Origin: Prorocentrum cordatum
Taxonomy: Eukaryota; Sar; Dinophyceae; Prorocentrales; Prorocentraceae
Direction of reading: 5' to 3'
DNA: 64,000 nucleotides
Assembly (NCBI GenBank): GCA_963575745.1
Contig: CAUYUJ010020606.1
Location: 83,501 to 147,500 of the forward strand
The position numbers and the translations under genes are program-made. Positions within the stretch are counted from its first letter, which is position 1. Each line of letters starts with the position of its first letter. Of the stretch, positions 9,401 through 20,072 are shown piece by piece. The notes below the pieces were generated by a model. The model was not told where the DNA came from. It saw nothing but the letters and a program-made list of their open reading frames with translations, and did no database searches.

Positions 9401-10998
9401 GGAACCTCGCAGACATGGGACAGACGCGGCCGACTGACGTCATGCAAGCCGTAGAGGCCACCACCGGACCTGACACTGTCGAGCAAGCCTCCACCGTGTA
9501 CGCCTGGTTCCCGGACGTCTCTGATTACAGGTACATGACACAAGTTCGCATACGCCTGGCGGCGGCCGATGCCATGGCAGCAGCCTGTGTAGGCACCAGC
9601 TGCATAGTGATCGGAGCCCAGACCATCAGGATCTTCCCCGCGACGCCAAGCAGGGATCCCATGCACAGAGCAGCTGGGGTACCCAGGGAGCTTCAGGATC
9701 ACGTGGGCGCACTGGCCAGCATCGCCGTCCGGCAAGCCCCCAGGCGCGCCATTCAGCTTCAAATACTCGAGATCACCACAATGGATAGGCACCGGACGCA
9801 GCTTGGAGAAGTTCGCCCTCGCAGCATGCGCCCAGACGCGTGGCTCCCTGGGCACAGCACGCTCCGGCTCTACTCAGCTGCGGTCGGCTCGGCGAATGCG
9901 CAGATGCTAACCCGGCTCTGGCCGCTGCCGGACGGCCCGAACGGTGCCTCGCACCCGGCCAACACCAGAGCCGCCCCACCTGTCATCACAGACGACTGGC
10001 TACGGGACAATGCCAGGGCAATGAACAGGAGCGCTCCCAACACGGTGCCCAGCGTGCTTCAGGGAAGCGGCCTGCGGGACTACGAGACAGTCCTCCAGCC
10101 CGGAGAATACATGCTCGCAGCAATAGCGGCCGGTGGAGCTGTCGAGGTCACCACGAGCGGCGAAGCTGGCTTCCTCTTCACTTCAGTCCCCACCTGGGTG
10201 ACGATGCTCCTCCCTGCGGACGCTGACATCAGAGCGGCCGCGAGAGATGCAGACAGACCACAAGCCAGACTGAAGCTGCAGCTCGCCACTTGTCCAATTC
10301 ACGTTGCACGCCTGGAGTCCGCCCCTGCGGCGACTCCAACTCCCGCCTCCGTGGGGCTGCGGGTCGACGCACCTTCCCAGCAACCGCTCCCCAGACGCAC
10401 CACTGCATCCCTCAATCCACTCCCTGGACCAGCCAGGCCCACGCACTTCCCAGATCTAGCAGAGGTGCTTGTGAGCGCATGTAGACCCTCCCCGGCCGAC
10501 CTGGTGCGAGCCGACGAAGATGCAGTAGGCATCGTGCGGGGCATGCTGGGTAGATTCGCTGCAGTCGTCCCTGAGCAAGCGGTCCACGACATGGCGCGGG
10601 GGGTACAGCGCCGGATCGCCCTCGAAATCCGAAGGCAACTCGAAGGCCGGCCCATGCAGAGGTACAACTGGGACATGTTTGCCGCGATCTGGATCCTGCA
10701 GCTAGCCAACCCGGGGAACCTGGACCGTGACCGCGTCTGGCAACTCATCCGGGAAATCGGGATACGAGAGGAAGTCACGAGACAGCTCCCCTTCACGCAA
10801 TGGCTCGCGCCTGAACCTGACGCCACTTACTCAGCACACCAGCCGTGGCTCGAGGTCCCTGCATCCAGAGGTGCCCACGTTGACGCCGCCACCGCGCATC
10901 CCATCCCAGAAAATGTCACCAGCGCCCTGGACGCCCTAATCAATCAACAGGCTCTCCAACCTCCACTGGGAGTAGCGGCAGCGCCACGATCCGGGTAG
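6442..10998 (+). CDS. Large retroelement ORF with RING-H2 finger (1518 aa)
   Basis: The longest undamaged frame of the element. A RING-H2 signature lies at about residues 367-418 (7540-7695). It runs CMIC, then MPCGHLFHAEC (Cys-x-His-x2-His-x2-Cys), a 20-residue spacer and CPIC, giving the C3H2C3 ligand order of E3 ubiquitin ligases. The rest (about 1100 residues after the RING) is not recognised. It contains alternating globular stretches, for example LAAADAMAAACVGTSC and a helical C-terminus around VWQLIREIGIREEVTRQLPF. By family knowledge, a RING-H2 recruits an E2 and ubiquitinates targets; a role against host silencing factors would be speculation. The frame survives 4.5 kb without a stop while its neighbours are broken, which may mean recent selection or chance. 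Confidence 0.65.
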   Translation: MLERAFRNINISTTIIDQAATWWRSRGVLSYRDAQRVLASEADASSRATGSTLEAAEIGSYIAPQLQERMMLHLDANGSLQTAILSGDRQAVEAGARLRAEQARSEQGSNPRNHWPTPEERARPGAEAATVEAASTTAPWSADIRQLLNRANCAIPQGRLPPGSTREELLDRLIRTLDARQRDEEGAGRGAMPAPEGRASVNGDQAQCLAQSLLLDHRADGQPGSWISRALWLCLAPRYFPLLRPVLTVRAVDSRPYDVPYRWMTRAEIHTPEDVVTCLRGEVPEADLAPYSEFTNLQIQALICHLSEAASMTHLDASVSARALIESLGGGLAQIGHPPGDSARLPPENMDAVEVPPWDLDVGTPLCMICSEDILGFAEVLMPCGHLFHAECLSQWRVSQPTQAHSYGRCFPVDCPICRSNDRGSIAVRLPGRVCDADAAAVAVPPDLLQLRDGTLAPLQPFLGLQELAEGVRHLALDLDCLRAQALSIRRPHTDVTLSDMRRIHEHVRGRRAALEMQQAPMDADGTPPDGGGGTDPDGSHSSSQNPGSPLPPRPLGPTSRANRMRQAPRITLGRWALLLGRNPPEDEPRRRGPMGLPVGLLTTAARDCSRPDNFQNRVRWRPSSRRDWSHFSPAGPDAWEQIKALVTERRDQSPGSAVPTILMVDAQAAQMDAALAAASAAGCPCCVLALATEGVPSPGGPDPIELATLANAQWGYRAASRITHLVPIGYPCRTGKPSPPMQQLFAAQFDIAGRTLRTILLPSIVVHWGGRTGDASDALHIRTPESGNDGVVAQIIRWKEELRQSRSGAITAEWVTTRVQLPRDELLRHQGLEMLFHHVLRCRAARPMSWEDGLRAPLDNLQAAAQITTLAHQTACIWRTHETSDSVHIPVPPRAVCLALSIASATAGAMGHRVGICGTGLLLLATPERIAAPVLRHLRDELPRIFGDGSSSPALGPRRILLEGPWDGGPSFVRLSDPEDGFHLRWNLADMGQTRPTDVMQAVEATTGPDTVEQASTVYAWFPDVSDYRYMTQVRIRLAAADAMAAACVGTSCIVIGAQTIRIFPATPSRDPMHRAAGVPRELQDHVGALASIAVRQAPRRAIQLQILEITTMDRHRTQLGEVRPRSMRPDAWLPGHSTLRLYSAAVGSANAQMLTRLWPLPDGPNGASHPANTRAAPPVITDDWLRDNARAMNRSAPNTVPSVLQGSGLRDYETVLQPGEYMLAAIAAGGAVEVTTSGEAGFLFTSVPTWVTMLLPADADIRAAARDADRPQARLKLQLATCPIHVARLESAPAATPTPASVGLRVDAPSQQPLPRRTTASLNPLPGPARPTHFPDLAEVLVSACRPSPADLVRADEDAVGIVRGMLGRFAAVVPEQAVHDMARGVQRRIALEIRRQLEGRPMQRYNWDMFAAIWILQLANPGNLDRDRVWQLIREIGIREEVTRQLPFTQWLAPEPDATYSAHQPWLEVPASRGAHVDAATAHPIPENVTSALDALINQQALQPPLGVAAAPRSG

Positions 10999-12860
10999 AG
11001 TGACCCGAGGACGTAGAGGAGGCTCCCAGGCAGCCAGAACCACGGGCTCCGGGGGCAGGCCTGCCGACGCTCCAGGCGTGAGCCAGCGCAGAAGCCGCAG
11101 CCGGGCGAACAACGACACGGGGGCCGCAGACGCACAAGCCAGCGACTTGAGGCCGTCTTCCGCCCCAGTTCCTGGATCGACCGCTCCTCCGTCAGGCGCT
11201 GGGTCTCCGACAACGCCGACAGTGCAGACAAGGACAGGCCCCAGCGGTGGAGCGAACGACAGCCACGTTTTGAACGCGAATGGGACACCGCAACCAGACC
11301 CGGTTGGTTGCCCCTGAGCAGGGTACGACTCCACCTTCCCCGGCCAGACCGACAGGCGGGGGAGAGGCGGACAACGACGTAAGCGGCGAGGCTACCAACA
11401 GGCAAACTCCCTCGCAGGCGACTCCTGTGAACCCCGCGACATCCAGGGGAAGATCTACACGGACCAGCGCCCCGGTTCGCACAACCAGACCAAGCCTTGG
11501 CAACGCAGAAGACCCTGCTCCAGCTGCCCCCTCTACCGAGACAGTAGGAGTAAGTGGAACGGACCCTGCAGGCAGTCCCGAGAGCCACACTGGTGCAGAC
11601 GCGCCCAGAGGCGATCGGACCTCTCCAGTTGACGCGCACGCCGGCATGGAACAGCCCACGACTGGGAGTGGTGGAGCCTCGACTCCGGCCAGCACTGGAG
11701 ACGCGCAGGGTACACCCGCGACCGCCAGGGCAGCGGATAGTGGTGGGGCCGGGCCCCCGGCAACTGCACCTCCACGGGTCCTAGCAGACCCGGCAACTGC
11801 CCAGAGCAGGAGACCGCCCCCAGGCACGGTGCAGAGCTGCAGTAGCGATCCCCTGGGACGAGGAGATACGCCGAGAAGCGGGCCCGAACTCCCCCCGTGC
11901 ATGGAAGCGGATTGGAGGCGGGAGTATGAGGCCATGGCGCGCACGCTTAGACTAGCGCAGGCGCACGCCACCGACGGCACAGGTAGCCTCCCCACTGAGG
12001 ACGAGTGGAATCAAGTGCTCAGTGCGATAGCTTGGGCTGCTGCGATACCGCAACTTGACCAAAGTGTGCGGGACCTGCATGAGGACCTCGGCCTCGCAAT
12101 GCGAATTCCAGACGCCTTCAGCGCCTATTGGAACTCCCACCCGCCCCCTGGAACGCGCAACCCCATGGGCAGAATAATTCGCACTCGCCATGTGGCGCAA
12201 CTGAGACAGCTCGCCGACAGCCCGGCATCCCGCTCGGACTGCGCGTCGGCACCCGAGGTCCCCTTCCAGGGCCTGACGCCAGCCATGCTCCGCACCATTT
12301 TGCGCGCGGGAGCCGGCGCCCCATTTACCGACGACAGAGACCAGGTTCTGAGTGAGACAGTAGAGGCCTCTCCCAGGAACCTCCGCGGAACGGGAAACGC
12401 CGCTCGACGCGCCAGCACGCCCAGGCGTACGCGCGCCCCGGCTGAGACCACTGTGAGCGCAGCAGATCCCGGTGGGACCAGGCGCACCCGAGTCAGAAAT
12501 GCGGCCGGGCCGCGACCACTCGAACCTATCGTCCAGCCGCGCGCAGTCGCTGCTGACGGGGCGCGCAGGAGCCCGTCCCGCCGATCCCCCCGGGGCAGGG
12601 CCGAAGGCACACGCAGGGCCACACTGCGAGGCGCAACTCGCGCCAGAACAGCAGGCAACACAAGCAGGGAAAGGTCCGCCAGACCAGGCAACAGAGCACC
12701 TAACACCCCAGGACCCTGGTCGACCTCTGGGAGCGCTCTCGCCAGGGAACAGGCGAAGGCACCCCCACCGGTGCCGCCGGCAGAGGCGTCACAAGACGGG
12801 CATCCAGACCAGCGAGCGCGGAGGGCGGACGGACCCGCAGGCCGCGACCCCGACCAGCGG
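10999..12860 (+). CDS. Low-complexity Pro/Ala/Arg/Thr-rich linker ORF upstream of the methyltransferase
   Basis: Two overlapping frames (11000-11317, then 11280 onward) encode a disordered protein rich in Thr, Pro, Gly and Arg. A short globular island lies at about 11900-12330 (WRREYEAMARTLRLAQAHA, DEWNQVLSAIAWAAAIPQL). Basic tracts follow (SPSRRSPRGRAEGTRRATLR) that could bind nucleic acid. The coding frame changes near 12860 into the frame of the methyltransferase domain, so this is probably its N-terminal region. No catalytic motif seen. There is no gap between it and its neighbours except the stop at 10996-10998. Confidence 0.45.
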
Positions 12861-14555
12861 GGTTCACACCAGACGAACCCACCGCGGCCCCCCAGCCTGC
12901 CGACGTGCTCCAGCAGGTTTGGGAACGACACAGAGACGGACGTACCGGCCTCTCTCCAGTCGCTCCCGCCGACACGACGCTCGCCGCGTGCCAAATCGCG
13001 GGTCTGGACAATGCGCAGATTATCAGCACAATCAGGTCTCTTCAGCAGGACGGCGTTGTTTCCAACGGCTCCCCTGACGGTACCTGGGACATCTCGGGAC
13101 ACCTTAGGCTCCACTCAAGCGTCGACCCCAGGTTTGGGGACGACTGGGTGTTCGATTTCACGCAGCAAGCAAGAGCCCGGGTGGTCGATCCTAGACCGAG
13201 CCCGAGTGTCGCTTTGGGACCAAGCCTACACCTTGTCTCACTCTTCGATGGATGGGGGCTGGCGAGACTTGCGATTGGTGACCTCATGGCCAAAGTTGGC
13301 ACGGTTCCACATTTCAGATCCTCCGCTTTCGTTGAAATGAACGAAGATGCGGCCTCTCGAGGACCGTGACAACGCTACAGGCTTTGACGGGGGCCCCCCG
13401 CACGTTAGATTAGGAGCCGACGCCTGGGATCTCCCTAGAGGAGACGACGAGCGAAATCCCTGGATCGACCACCTCAGAACCCTGGATCCTGGAAGTCTCC
13501 TCGTCATCATAGGCGGACTCCCAAGCAACAACCTGTCCGCAGCCAGCCAACACGGAGGACTTGACGGGCTTGCAGGTTCTCAGTCAGTGCACTTCTTTGC
13601 CGTGCCACTCCTATGGGGCATCGCTCGTAGGCTCCGCCCGGACACACGCATCCTAATATGCTGCGAAGGCCCAGCTACGATCCTAACCGCGCACAGGCAG
13701 GCCATGTACACGGCCCTGGGAGAGCTTCCACCTGACTGGGCGGTTCGCTTGGACGCCGCCCCCACAGTGGCCAGCCCGAGAGACCGCCTATGGTTCAGCA
13801 ACTGCCCTCCCGCTGAGGACCTTGTCACGTATCCCCGACCCCCCAGTCCCTGGGAAAAGCGGTGGACCTACACACCAGACGGGCGCATTCCCACCTGGAC
13901 CCAATCCAAGGCTCCCGCCAACGCTCCCGAGGCCATAGCTCCGTGCAGCTACCAGACGCACCCGCTTTGCCTTCTGTACAGCGAGGACAGCAGCTACAGG
14001 TGGCTCCTCCGCACCCTCTCCGACACCAGGAACGGCATCAAGAGCATGCTTGCGGAAACTGGAGCCGAGCGTAACTTCCAAGGATGCACGGAAGGATGGG
14101 CCCTCGTCTGTCAAAGTAGACAGCGGGAGAGCCTAGCCAGCGAAGGAAAGGTGAAGGCCTGGACAGGATGGCTGCTTGCGCATGGAACAGAACATGGACT
14201 CAGGATCCCATCCCCCGAAGAGCGGGCTCGAGCAGTGGGCCTCGGGTCCTACTATCGGTCCCTGGACATTAGAGGGAGGAGACTCTATGATGCCGTAGGG
14301 ATCCATTGCGACCCGAGGTGCCTCCAACGCCGATTCGTGACCTCCATTCTGGCTTGGAGCAGAAACGAGCCCATCCCCGGCCAGCATCACGAGGCTCCGA
14401 CCGAGAGACACATGTGGGCCGCATGGAGGCAGGCGCGCAGCTTCGCGGATAGAAACTGCCCGTGGGCGCCGCTTGCGGAGAACCCTTTTCCAGACGACGT
14501 AGTCAGAGCCATGCTGCAGCAACAGCTTGCTGATTACGGGTCGCCGCTCCCCTAG
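12861..14555 (+). pseudogene. DNMT3-like C5-cytosine methyltransferase domain, catalytic Cys replaced, one frameshift
   Basis: The family transfers a methyl group from S-adenosylmethionine to C5 of cytosine. Visible motifs in order: motif I LVSLFDGWGLARLAIGDL (SLFDG at 13238-13252); an acidic motif II-like FVEMNEDA before a frame change near 13340-13370; motif IV VIIGGLPSNNLS (13500-13540), where DNMT3 enzymes have the Pro-Cys-Asn catalytic triplet and here the codon at 13524-13526 is AGC (Ser); an ENV-equivalent Glu in ILICCEGPA (13665-13667); RDRLWFSNCP, like the DNMT3 motif RxRxFWGNLP (motif VIII); and a C-terminal R(I)PSPEERARAVGLGSYY segment, like the conserved target-site/motif IX-X region. 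The spacing fits DNMT3. Loss of Cys and the frameshift argue against activity. Retroelement-borne DNMTs of dinoflagellates are a known phenomenon. Confidence 0.8.
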
Positions 14556-17500
14556 ACTCGCCTGAAGACCCTGGGACGCTGCGCCGCGCCCTTGGGTCTC
14601 CCCCGCTCGCAAGTCTCGTTCCGGGGGCGAGAACCAGAGCTTGGCTGGCTGCCTTCTCCTCCCTGGGCCGCGCCCTGGCGCTGCTCAGCAATTGCACCGT
14701 CCAGCGGCCGCGTTCCCTCTGGGCCTACCTGCATACAACCGCCTGGAATAACCCCACGTGGGCGGATCTCTGCGGGGACCGTTCCTTGCGGGCCCTGGAC
14801 GATGCAATCTCAAACGCCTTTCAGACCGGCACGCTCAAAGTGGGCTGCTGGAGCGCCAGGTATCTCAAAAGCACCAGTGCCCACAAAAACATGATCAGGC
14901 ACGCCTTCTTAACGCAGATGACCACCAACGGGAGGATCGGACTCGTACAGGAGACCCACTGGACGGAGCGCGAAGCGGCCGTTTGGTCCACCATGTTCCA
15001 CGCGCGCACTCTTGTCGCCTCACCAGCCTACATTGGACCAGCTGGGGGCTGCGCTGGCGGAGTGGCAATGCTCATTCCGCGCGGCACAACGCTCCTCCAC
15101 TCTCAAGACCTCGTCCCTGGGTGCGCTGTCGCAGCCACGATCAGACGAACTAATAGCACCTACCGCCTGGTATCGGTGTACCTCCCTCCATCCAGAAAAG
15201 CCGAAACCATCGAGGCCATCCGTCAGGCCATCGGGAGATGGGATGATACCCCCACGTACTGGGGGGGTGACGTGAACATTCAAATTGACAACCCCAGAGA
15301 TGGCGAGACTGATGAGGCCGCGGCTCTTTCTGACCTACTGTCGCTGACCGGATCAAGCGTCTGCCACTGTGACGGGCCCACCAGGGTGGGCGCGGACAAC
15401 GAGTCGCAGATCGACATTGTTGCGTGCCCCTTCCGACAGCTCGGGGCCTATGCAGTCAGGAAAGACTGGAAGCCCTCAGTCTCTGACCACGCCATCCTGT
15501 ACCTGGAGCCGCAGGGCGCCCCCAGAACTCGCAGAGACAACACCATCCGTGCCGGTGACCTGCGCCTGCTTCCAAGCGAGGCGCACGCGGAGCTTAGACC
15601 CCTTTACGCCTTCCTCGAGCGCACTTTCGGGCTGGCCGACGTGGACCTGACCGGCCTCTTACAGCCCGCCGACTGGGTCCGTCCGGCGGCCCCTGGACAG
15701 TTCCCTGCCAGACACAGTGACAAGGACGACGACGGCGAAGGAGAAAGGGAGCTGGAACCGTCTGCTCCACCCCCAGCCCCCAACCTGGGTGACGATCACA
15801 CCGTCCCCCTATTGCCTGCACTTCTCACTCTGGGTCGCCACGCCATGTCCGCGGCCATACATGACTGGTGGAGGAAGTGGCGCAGGAGCAAAACCAACCG
15901 GTCACCAGGTACCCTACTCGCGGCGGCGGCGAGATCTCAGTCCAGCACACGCCCCGTGGGGGCACTCGGGGCCTGGCTTGCCGAATATGAGTGGGACGGC
16001 AACGACTTGACCCCTCAGCAGGCTGCCCTTTGGCTGCGGAGGTGGGACAACGACGCCGCTCAGAGGCGCGCCGCCTGCCTCACCCCCGTGCAAAGGGGCC
16101 CCGGGGTCGAGCGCCCCGCTCGCGCCTCCCACTACCGCACGGGTTGTGAAATCTTCGTCAGGACGCGCGCTATCCTGGGTGTGCGTGACCCTGATGGGAG
16201 GTGGATTGAGCGCACAAAGGAAGTCGACGACGTCCTATGGCGGAGCCGAAGTCTGATCTGGCAAACCGCTCCCCCCCTTCCCCCAGCCGCGGACCGTGTC
16301 CTCGATGAATGCTTCAGGCTCAAGGATATTGGACACTTCCCTGGCTCCCCCAACCCACAGTGGGGCACGATCGCCTCCCTCGTCCTGGGTCCGAGCGGCA
16401 GCGCTCCCGGAGTGGGCGGAGAGCCTTGCGAGCTGTACCATCCTGGGGCCCGCTTCGTTGCCGGTCTACTCGCCCAGGTCTGGTACGCCGCGGGTCTGAA
16501 CCCTGAGCTCTTAGACCAGGTCCTCGGCCCCTCCATCGATCTTCTGGTCTGGATTGGCAAAAAACCTGCCGCCGAACTACCCGGCGACATGCGACCCTTA
16601 CAGCTCCCCACCTGCCTACGAAGGCTGCGCGGGGCAACCATAGCTGACCACCTCGGCCCCGTGATCGAACCCAGGCTCAGCCCCAACCAAGCAGCCAAGC
16701 GCGGGGGCCAGTGTGGTCCCAACATCACCGCCGCCACCAACCACCTCGCCCTGGATCCAGTAGCCGACACCGAACCTGGGCCATCGTGGGCGGCCCTGCT
16801 CGGCGTGCACCAAGACGCCGTCGACCAGTATATACAGGATGCCACGAGGCACTTAGGTCCTGCTCCCAGCACTGCTGTCCTCTTCTGCGACCAGAGCAAA
16901 GCCTTTGAGCGTATATCCTTGCAATGGATGGGGCAGCTCACGAAGCGATGGCAGTTCCCCAACTGGCTCCTGCACTCCGTGGATAGCCTGGTCGGCAGCA
17001 GGAGTGTGCGTACCTGCAAAGGCAAGTATAAGAGCAGAATCAGGGGACTCCTGAGATCCATCGGAATGGGAGGCACCGCCTCCCCTCTCCTCTGGTGCTT
17101 GGGTTACGACCCTCTCATCAGCGCCCTTGCCAACGTCACCGGGGCAGACGACCCGACATACGTTGACGACCTAGCCGCCCTTCTCGGCGCCGCCGCCCAA
17201 ACACTCCGTGCCGGCATCGCACTGCCCTGGCTCGCAAGGACGGCGGGGCTCCTGGTTGAAGCCCACAAGTGCAGGGGAGTCGAGGCCCCATCCGGAATCG
17301 ACGTCAGACAGCACCTCGCCACTGCCCCCGTGGACTTTACCGATAACGGCACCACGACGACGGTCACAGGCCTTCCATCGGGTCTTATCCTGGAAATGAT
17401 CAGGCGGACCAGCGGGCCTGGCAGCGCGGCGCTGTGCACTCCCTGGAGCTGCCCATGCAGGTGCAACTTTAAAACGGCACTGGTCCCAGCCAGCGACCAC

Positions 17501-19976
17501 GGTTGGTGGAGACGTGCCATGGACTACACTCCGTTCGGCTCCTCCGCTGTGCGCCCTCAGTGGCCCTACCTTGGCGCCTGTGTCGTATCTCGGGCCGCCG
17601 AAGGAGAGAGCCTGCCGCCTCGGGGCGCAATGGCGCGAGGACAGCTCGACGCCCTCGTTGCCGGCACCTGGGGCAGACCCCTTCCCAAGCTCCGGGATCG
17701 AGCCATGGCCCTGCACCTTGCCAACATGTCTCCCACCAAAACCGCCCTTGCCTGGAACACCTATCTAATCGCGCTCATCCCGTACCCCTCCCATTGCTCC
17801 CTTCCCGACACCGTGCGTGAAAGGGCGCTCCGGGCCCACCTTCGGGTCGCTCTCGGCCTTGCCTCCGCATTCTGGATTCCCGACAACATCCTCACGGGTC
17901 TGGGCATCCGCTTCCAGGTTCCTGGCTGCCCCAAGTGCCCGGTCGCCACCTCGCGTGCGATCGCGGCCAGGGCACGCGCCCTGGACGACTTGTGGGGCCC
18001 GCCGCAGACACGGCACAAGGCGGGGAGAAGATGGAATAAACTCGCGAAATGGGCTCTGGAATTTACCCCACGGAACGAACCCCACAGACCCTCCTCCAAG
18101 GTGCTCACCGATTCCAGGGCGGCTAACTTATTCAACCGTGCGATGAGAGAGCCCCCCCGAAGGCAGGCCCGCTATGTTGGGCGCCTTGTCTATGTCGCGG
18201 CCTGGTCGCAGCTCCACGGACATACTGTGAACAGTTGGTTCGCCACAACCGGCGACGAGCGCAGGTGGGCACAAACTGACGGCGCGGAATGGTCTCTCCT
18301 GGGGTACTGTGCCTCCTTTACCGAGGCACGCCACGTCCTTCGTGTCCTGGCCAACGGACTGCCCGGATCCGCGCGCCGGCGAAGCGTTGCAGACAGGATC
18401 CCGCACCAATGCAGCTGCGGCAGGTCGGCCAAAAGAGTCTGGCTCACTGCCGGGCAACGGGATCACGGCCAGGCCTGGTGTGACTCCTGCCTCGGGCCCT
18501 GGATCGGGGAGGCCGCTCTGTGGCCTCTCCTTGGCGACGACGTCCTCCCTGAAGGTCTGCGTCCACTTGCTGCAGAGCGTAGAGGTCATCACGTCAACAT
18601 CAGCGTCCCCATGCGGCAGGGACTCTATGGAGCCTGCCCTCTCTGTGGCCTTGGGGAGGCCACCACCGAGCACGTGTGGTGCTGGTGCCCCGCGGCCGCC
18701 CTCGCCTGGGAAAAAGCTAGAGGCCCAGACCACCCCAGAGACCTTGCCACGGCGATGTGCACCAGGGGGCAGCACCAGAGACTTGTTTGCCGCCTATTAC
18801 ACCAGATCTCCTTCAGATACTGTGTTAACCTGGATTGCACTCCGATTGGCGCCGACGAAGCCGCCGGGCTCATCGTCCAGGGCATCATGGTGCCCGACAC
18901 CGATCTCCAGGAAGACGACGAGGAGGATGATGACATGCACGAAGGGCAGCCTCCGGCCGCACCGGCGGATAAAACCGCTGTCTGGGCCCCAATGCTCGAC
19001 CCCTGTCAGCAGGGCAACCCCCAAGGGCCACATCTGCTGCGTGTCTGTGGGGCCGCCGGGCCGCGCCTCGCCAGACAGGCGCCGCGAGCCGGAGGGGAAA
19101 TCCGGCGCCTCCCTATCACAACCAGGGCCACACGAAGTGGGGATCGACTGGCCGTTCTCCAAACCTGCGACCCCAGGGCCGGCTGGATGCCCCCGGGGGT
19201 GGGCTGGTTTCCATGCCCCAGGACAGACAGGGACCCCAGTGCCCTCTGGACCAAAGCCTACTGCAGACTCTGCGACCAGCACACCCTCGTGCTTAGAGCC
19301 GCCAGGGACATGGAAGCGGGTGAGGAAATCACTGTCGGGGACTCCCCGCTCCCCGCCGCCGACACTGCCCAATGGCCCTATGAGCTCACGTTCGACGGAG
19401 GAGCGCGCCGAATCGGTGAGGGCGACAAAGTCTCTGGTGCCGCCGCCGTCCTCTGGAGACATGACCCGCGTCGCGGCTACCCGCGCATCGTCGCTGTCGC
19501 TGTGGTCGCCCTCCCAGGCTGTGACAATGCGCAGACGGCGGAGGCCTGGATGCAGAGCTGGCCTCGCCCCGCTCCCCCACGTCGAGAGTATACTTAGAGG
19601 TGTCAGGGTAGTAGGCGACAACTTAGCGGCCATCCGATACGGGGCTGGCACCGGTCGCTATCGGCGGCTCCACCTGGCGCAGCATATGGATTTTGCCCTT
19701 AGGCAGGCCAGTGAATCCGGCTGGGCCCTGACATGGCAGGCCGTACGACGCCGCCTCAACAAAGCAGCCGACCGCCTTGCGACTTTAAGGGTCTTTTGGG
19801 CAAACGCCCTCAGGCACGCCGGTGACCTGGCGGTCACCTCCTGGATCGTCTGGGATGGTTCCCAACGCCCACCTCCTCCCCTCTTCCCCGCAGTGGGCGT
19901 CGACCTCTGTGACTTGGACCAGGTTGCTCGGTTTGTTGGCACACTCGAAAATCCTTCTCCGCCCTCTCTCCCTTGA
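14556..19976 (+). pseudogene. LINE ORF2: APE endonuclease, reverse transcriptase, zinc knuckle, RNase H (frameshift in RNase H)
   Basis: The core of the element. The formal ATG is at 14786, but the same frame is open and protein-like back to about 14560 (YLHTTAWNNPTWADLCGD), so an upstream start or fusion to the DNMT is possible. Endonuclease motifs: GLVQETHW, TYWGGDVNIQID, NESQIDIVACP and VSDHAIL. Reverse transcriptase motifs: LPTCLRRLRGATIADHL, AVLFCDQSKAFERI (motif A), GMGGTASPLLWCLGYDPL (motif B) and DPTYVDDLAALLG (motif C, YVDD). Cys/His clusters follow: HQCSCGRSAK ... WCDSCLGPW and CPLCGLGEATTEHVWCWC. RNase H begins LTFDGGARRIGEG with NAQTAEAW. Near 19560 the frame shifts (stop at 19595-19597), and the rest continues in another frame with VVGDNLAAIRYGAGTG and NKAADRLATLRV to the TGA at 19974. 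RT catalytic residues look intact. Confidence 0.9.
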
Positions 19977-20072
19977 TCGTCCTCGCCCCGACACACTAAG
20001 GTTCCGACAGTACGCAGCCTTCAGCTGCCGCAGTGATAGCCAGCAGCCTTCAGCTGCCGCCCTGGGACCGAC
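19977..20072 (+). repeat. Inter-ORF spacer with two GCAGC-CTTCA-GCTGC hairpins
   Basis: The short spacer after ORF2 carries two copies of the CTTCA hairpin, at 20014-20028 and 20043-20057, both with GCAGC/GCTGC stems not used elsewhere in the window. They sit just upstream of the next ATG (20073). Placement between two ORFs suggests a translational, processing or packaging signal, but that is inference. Confidence 0.7.

Noticed and set aside
11192-13114. Minus-strand ORFs of 260-330 aa opposite the linker and DNMT
   Set aside because: Antisense shadows of GC-rich coding; no motifs, whereas the plus strand carries DNMT motifs.
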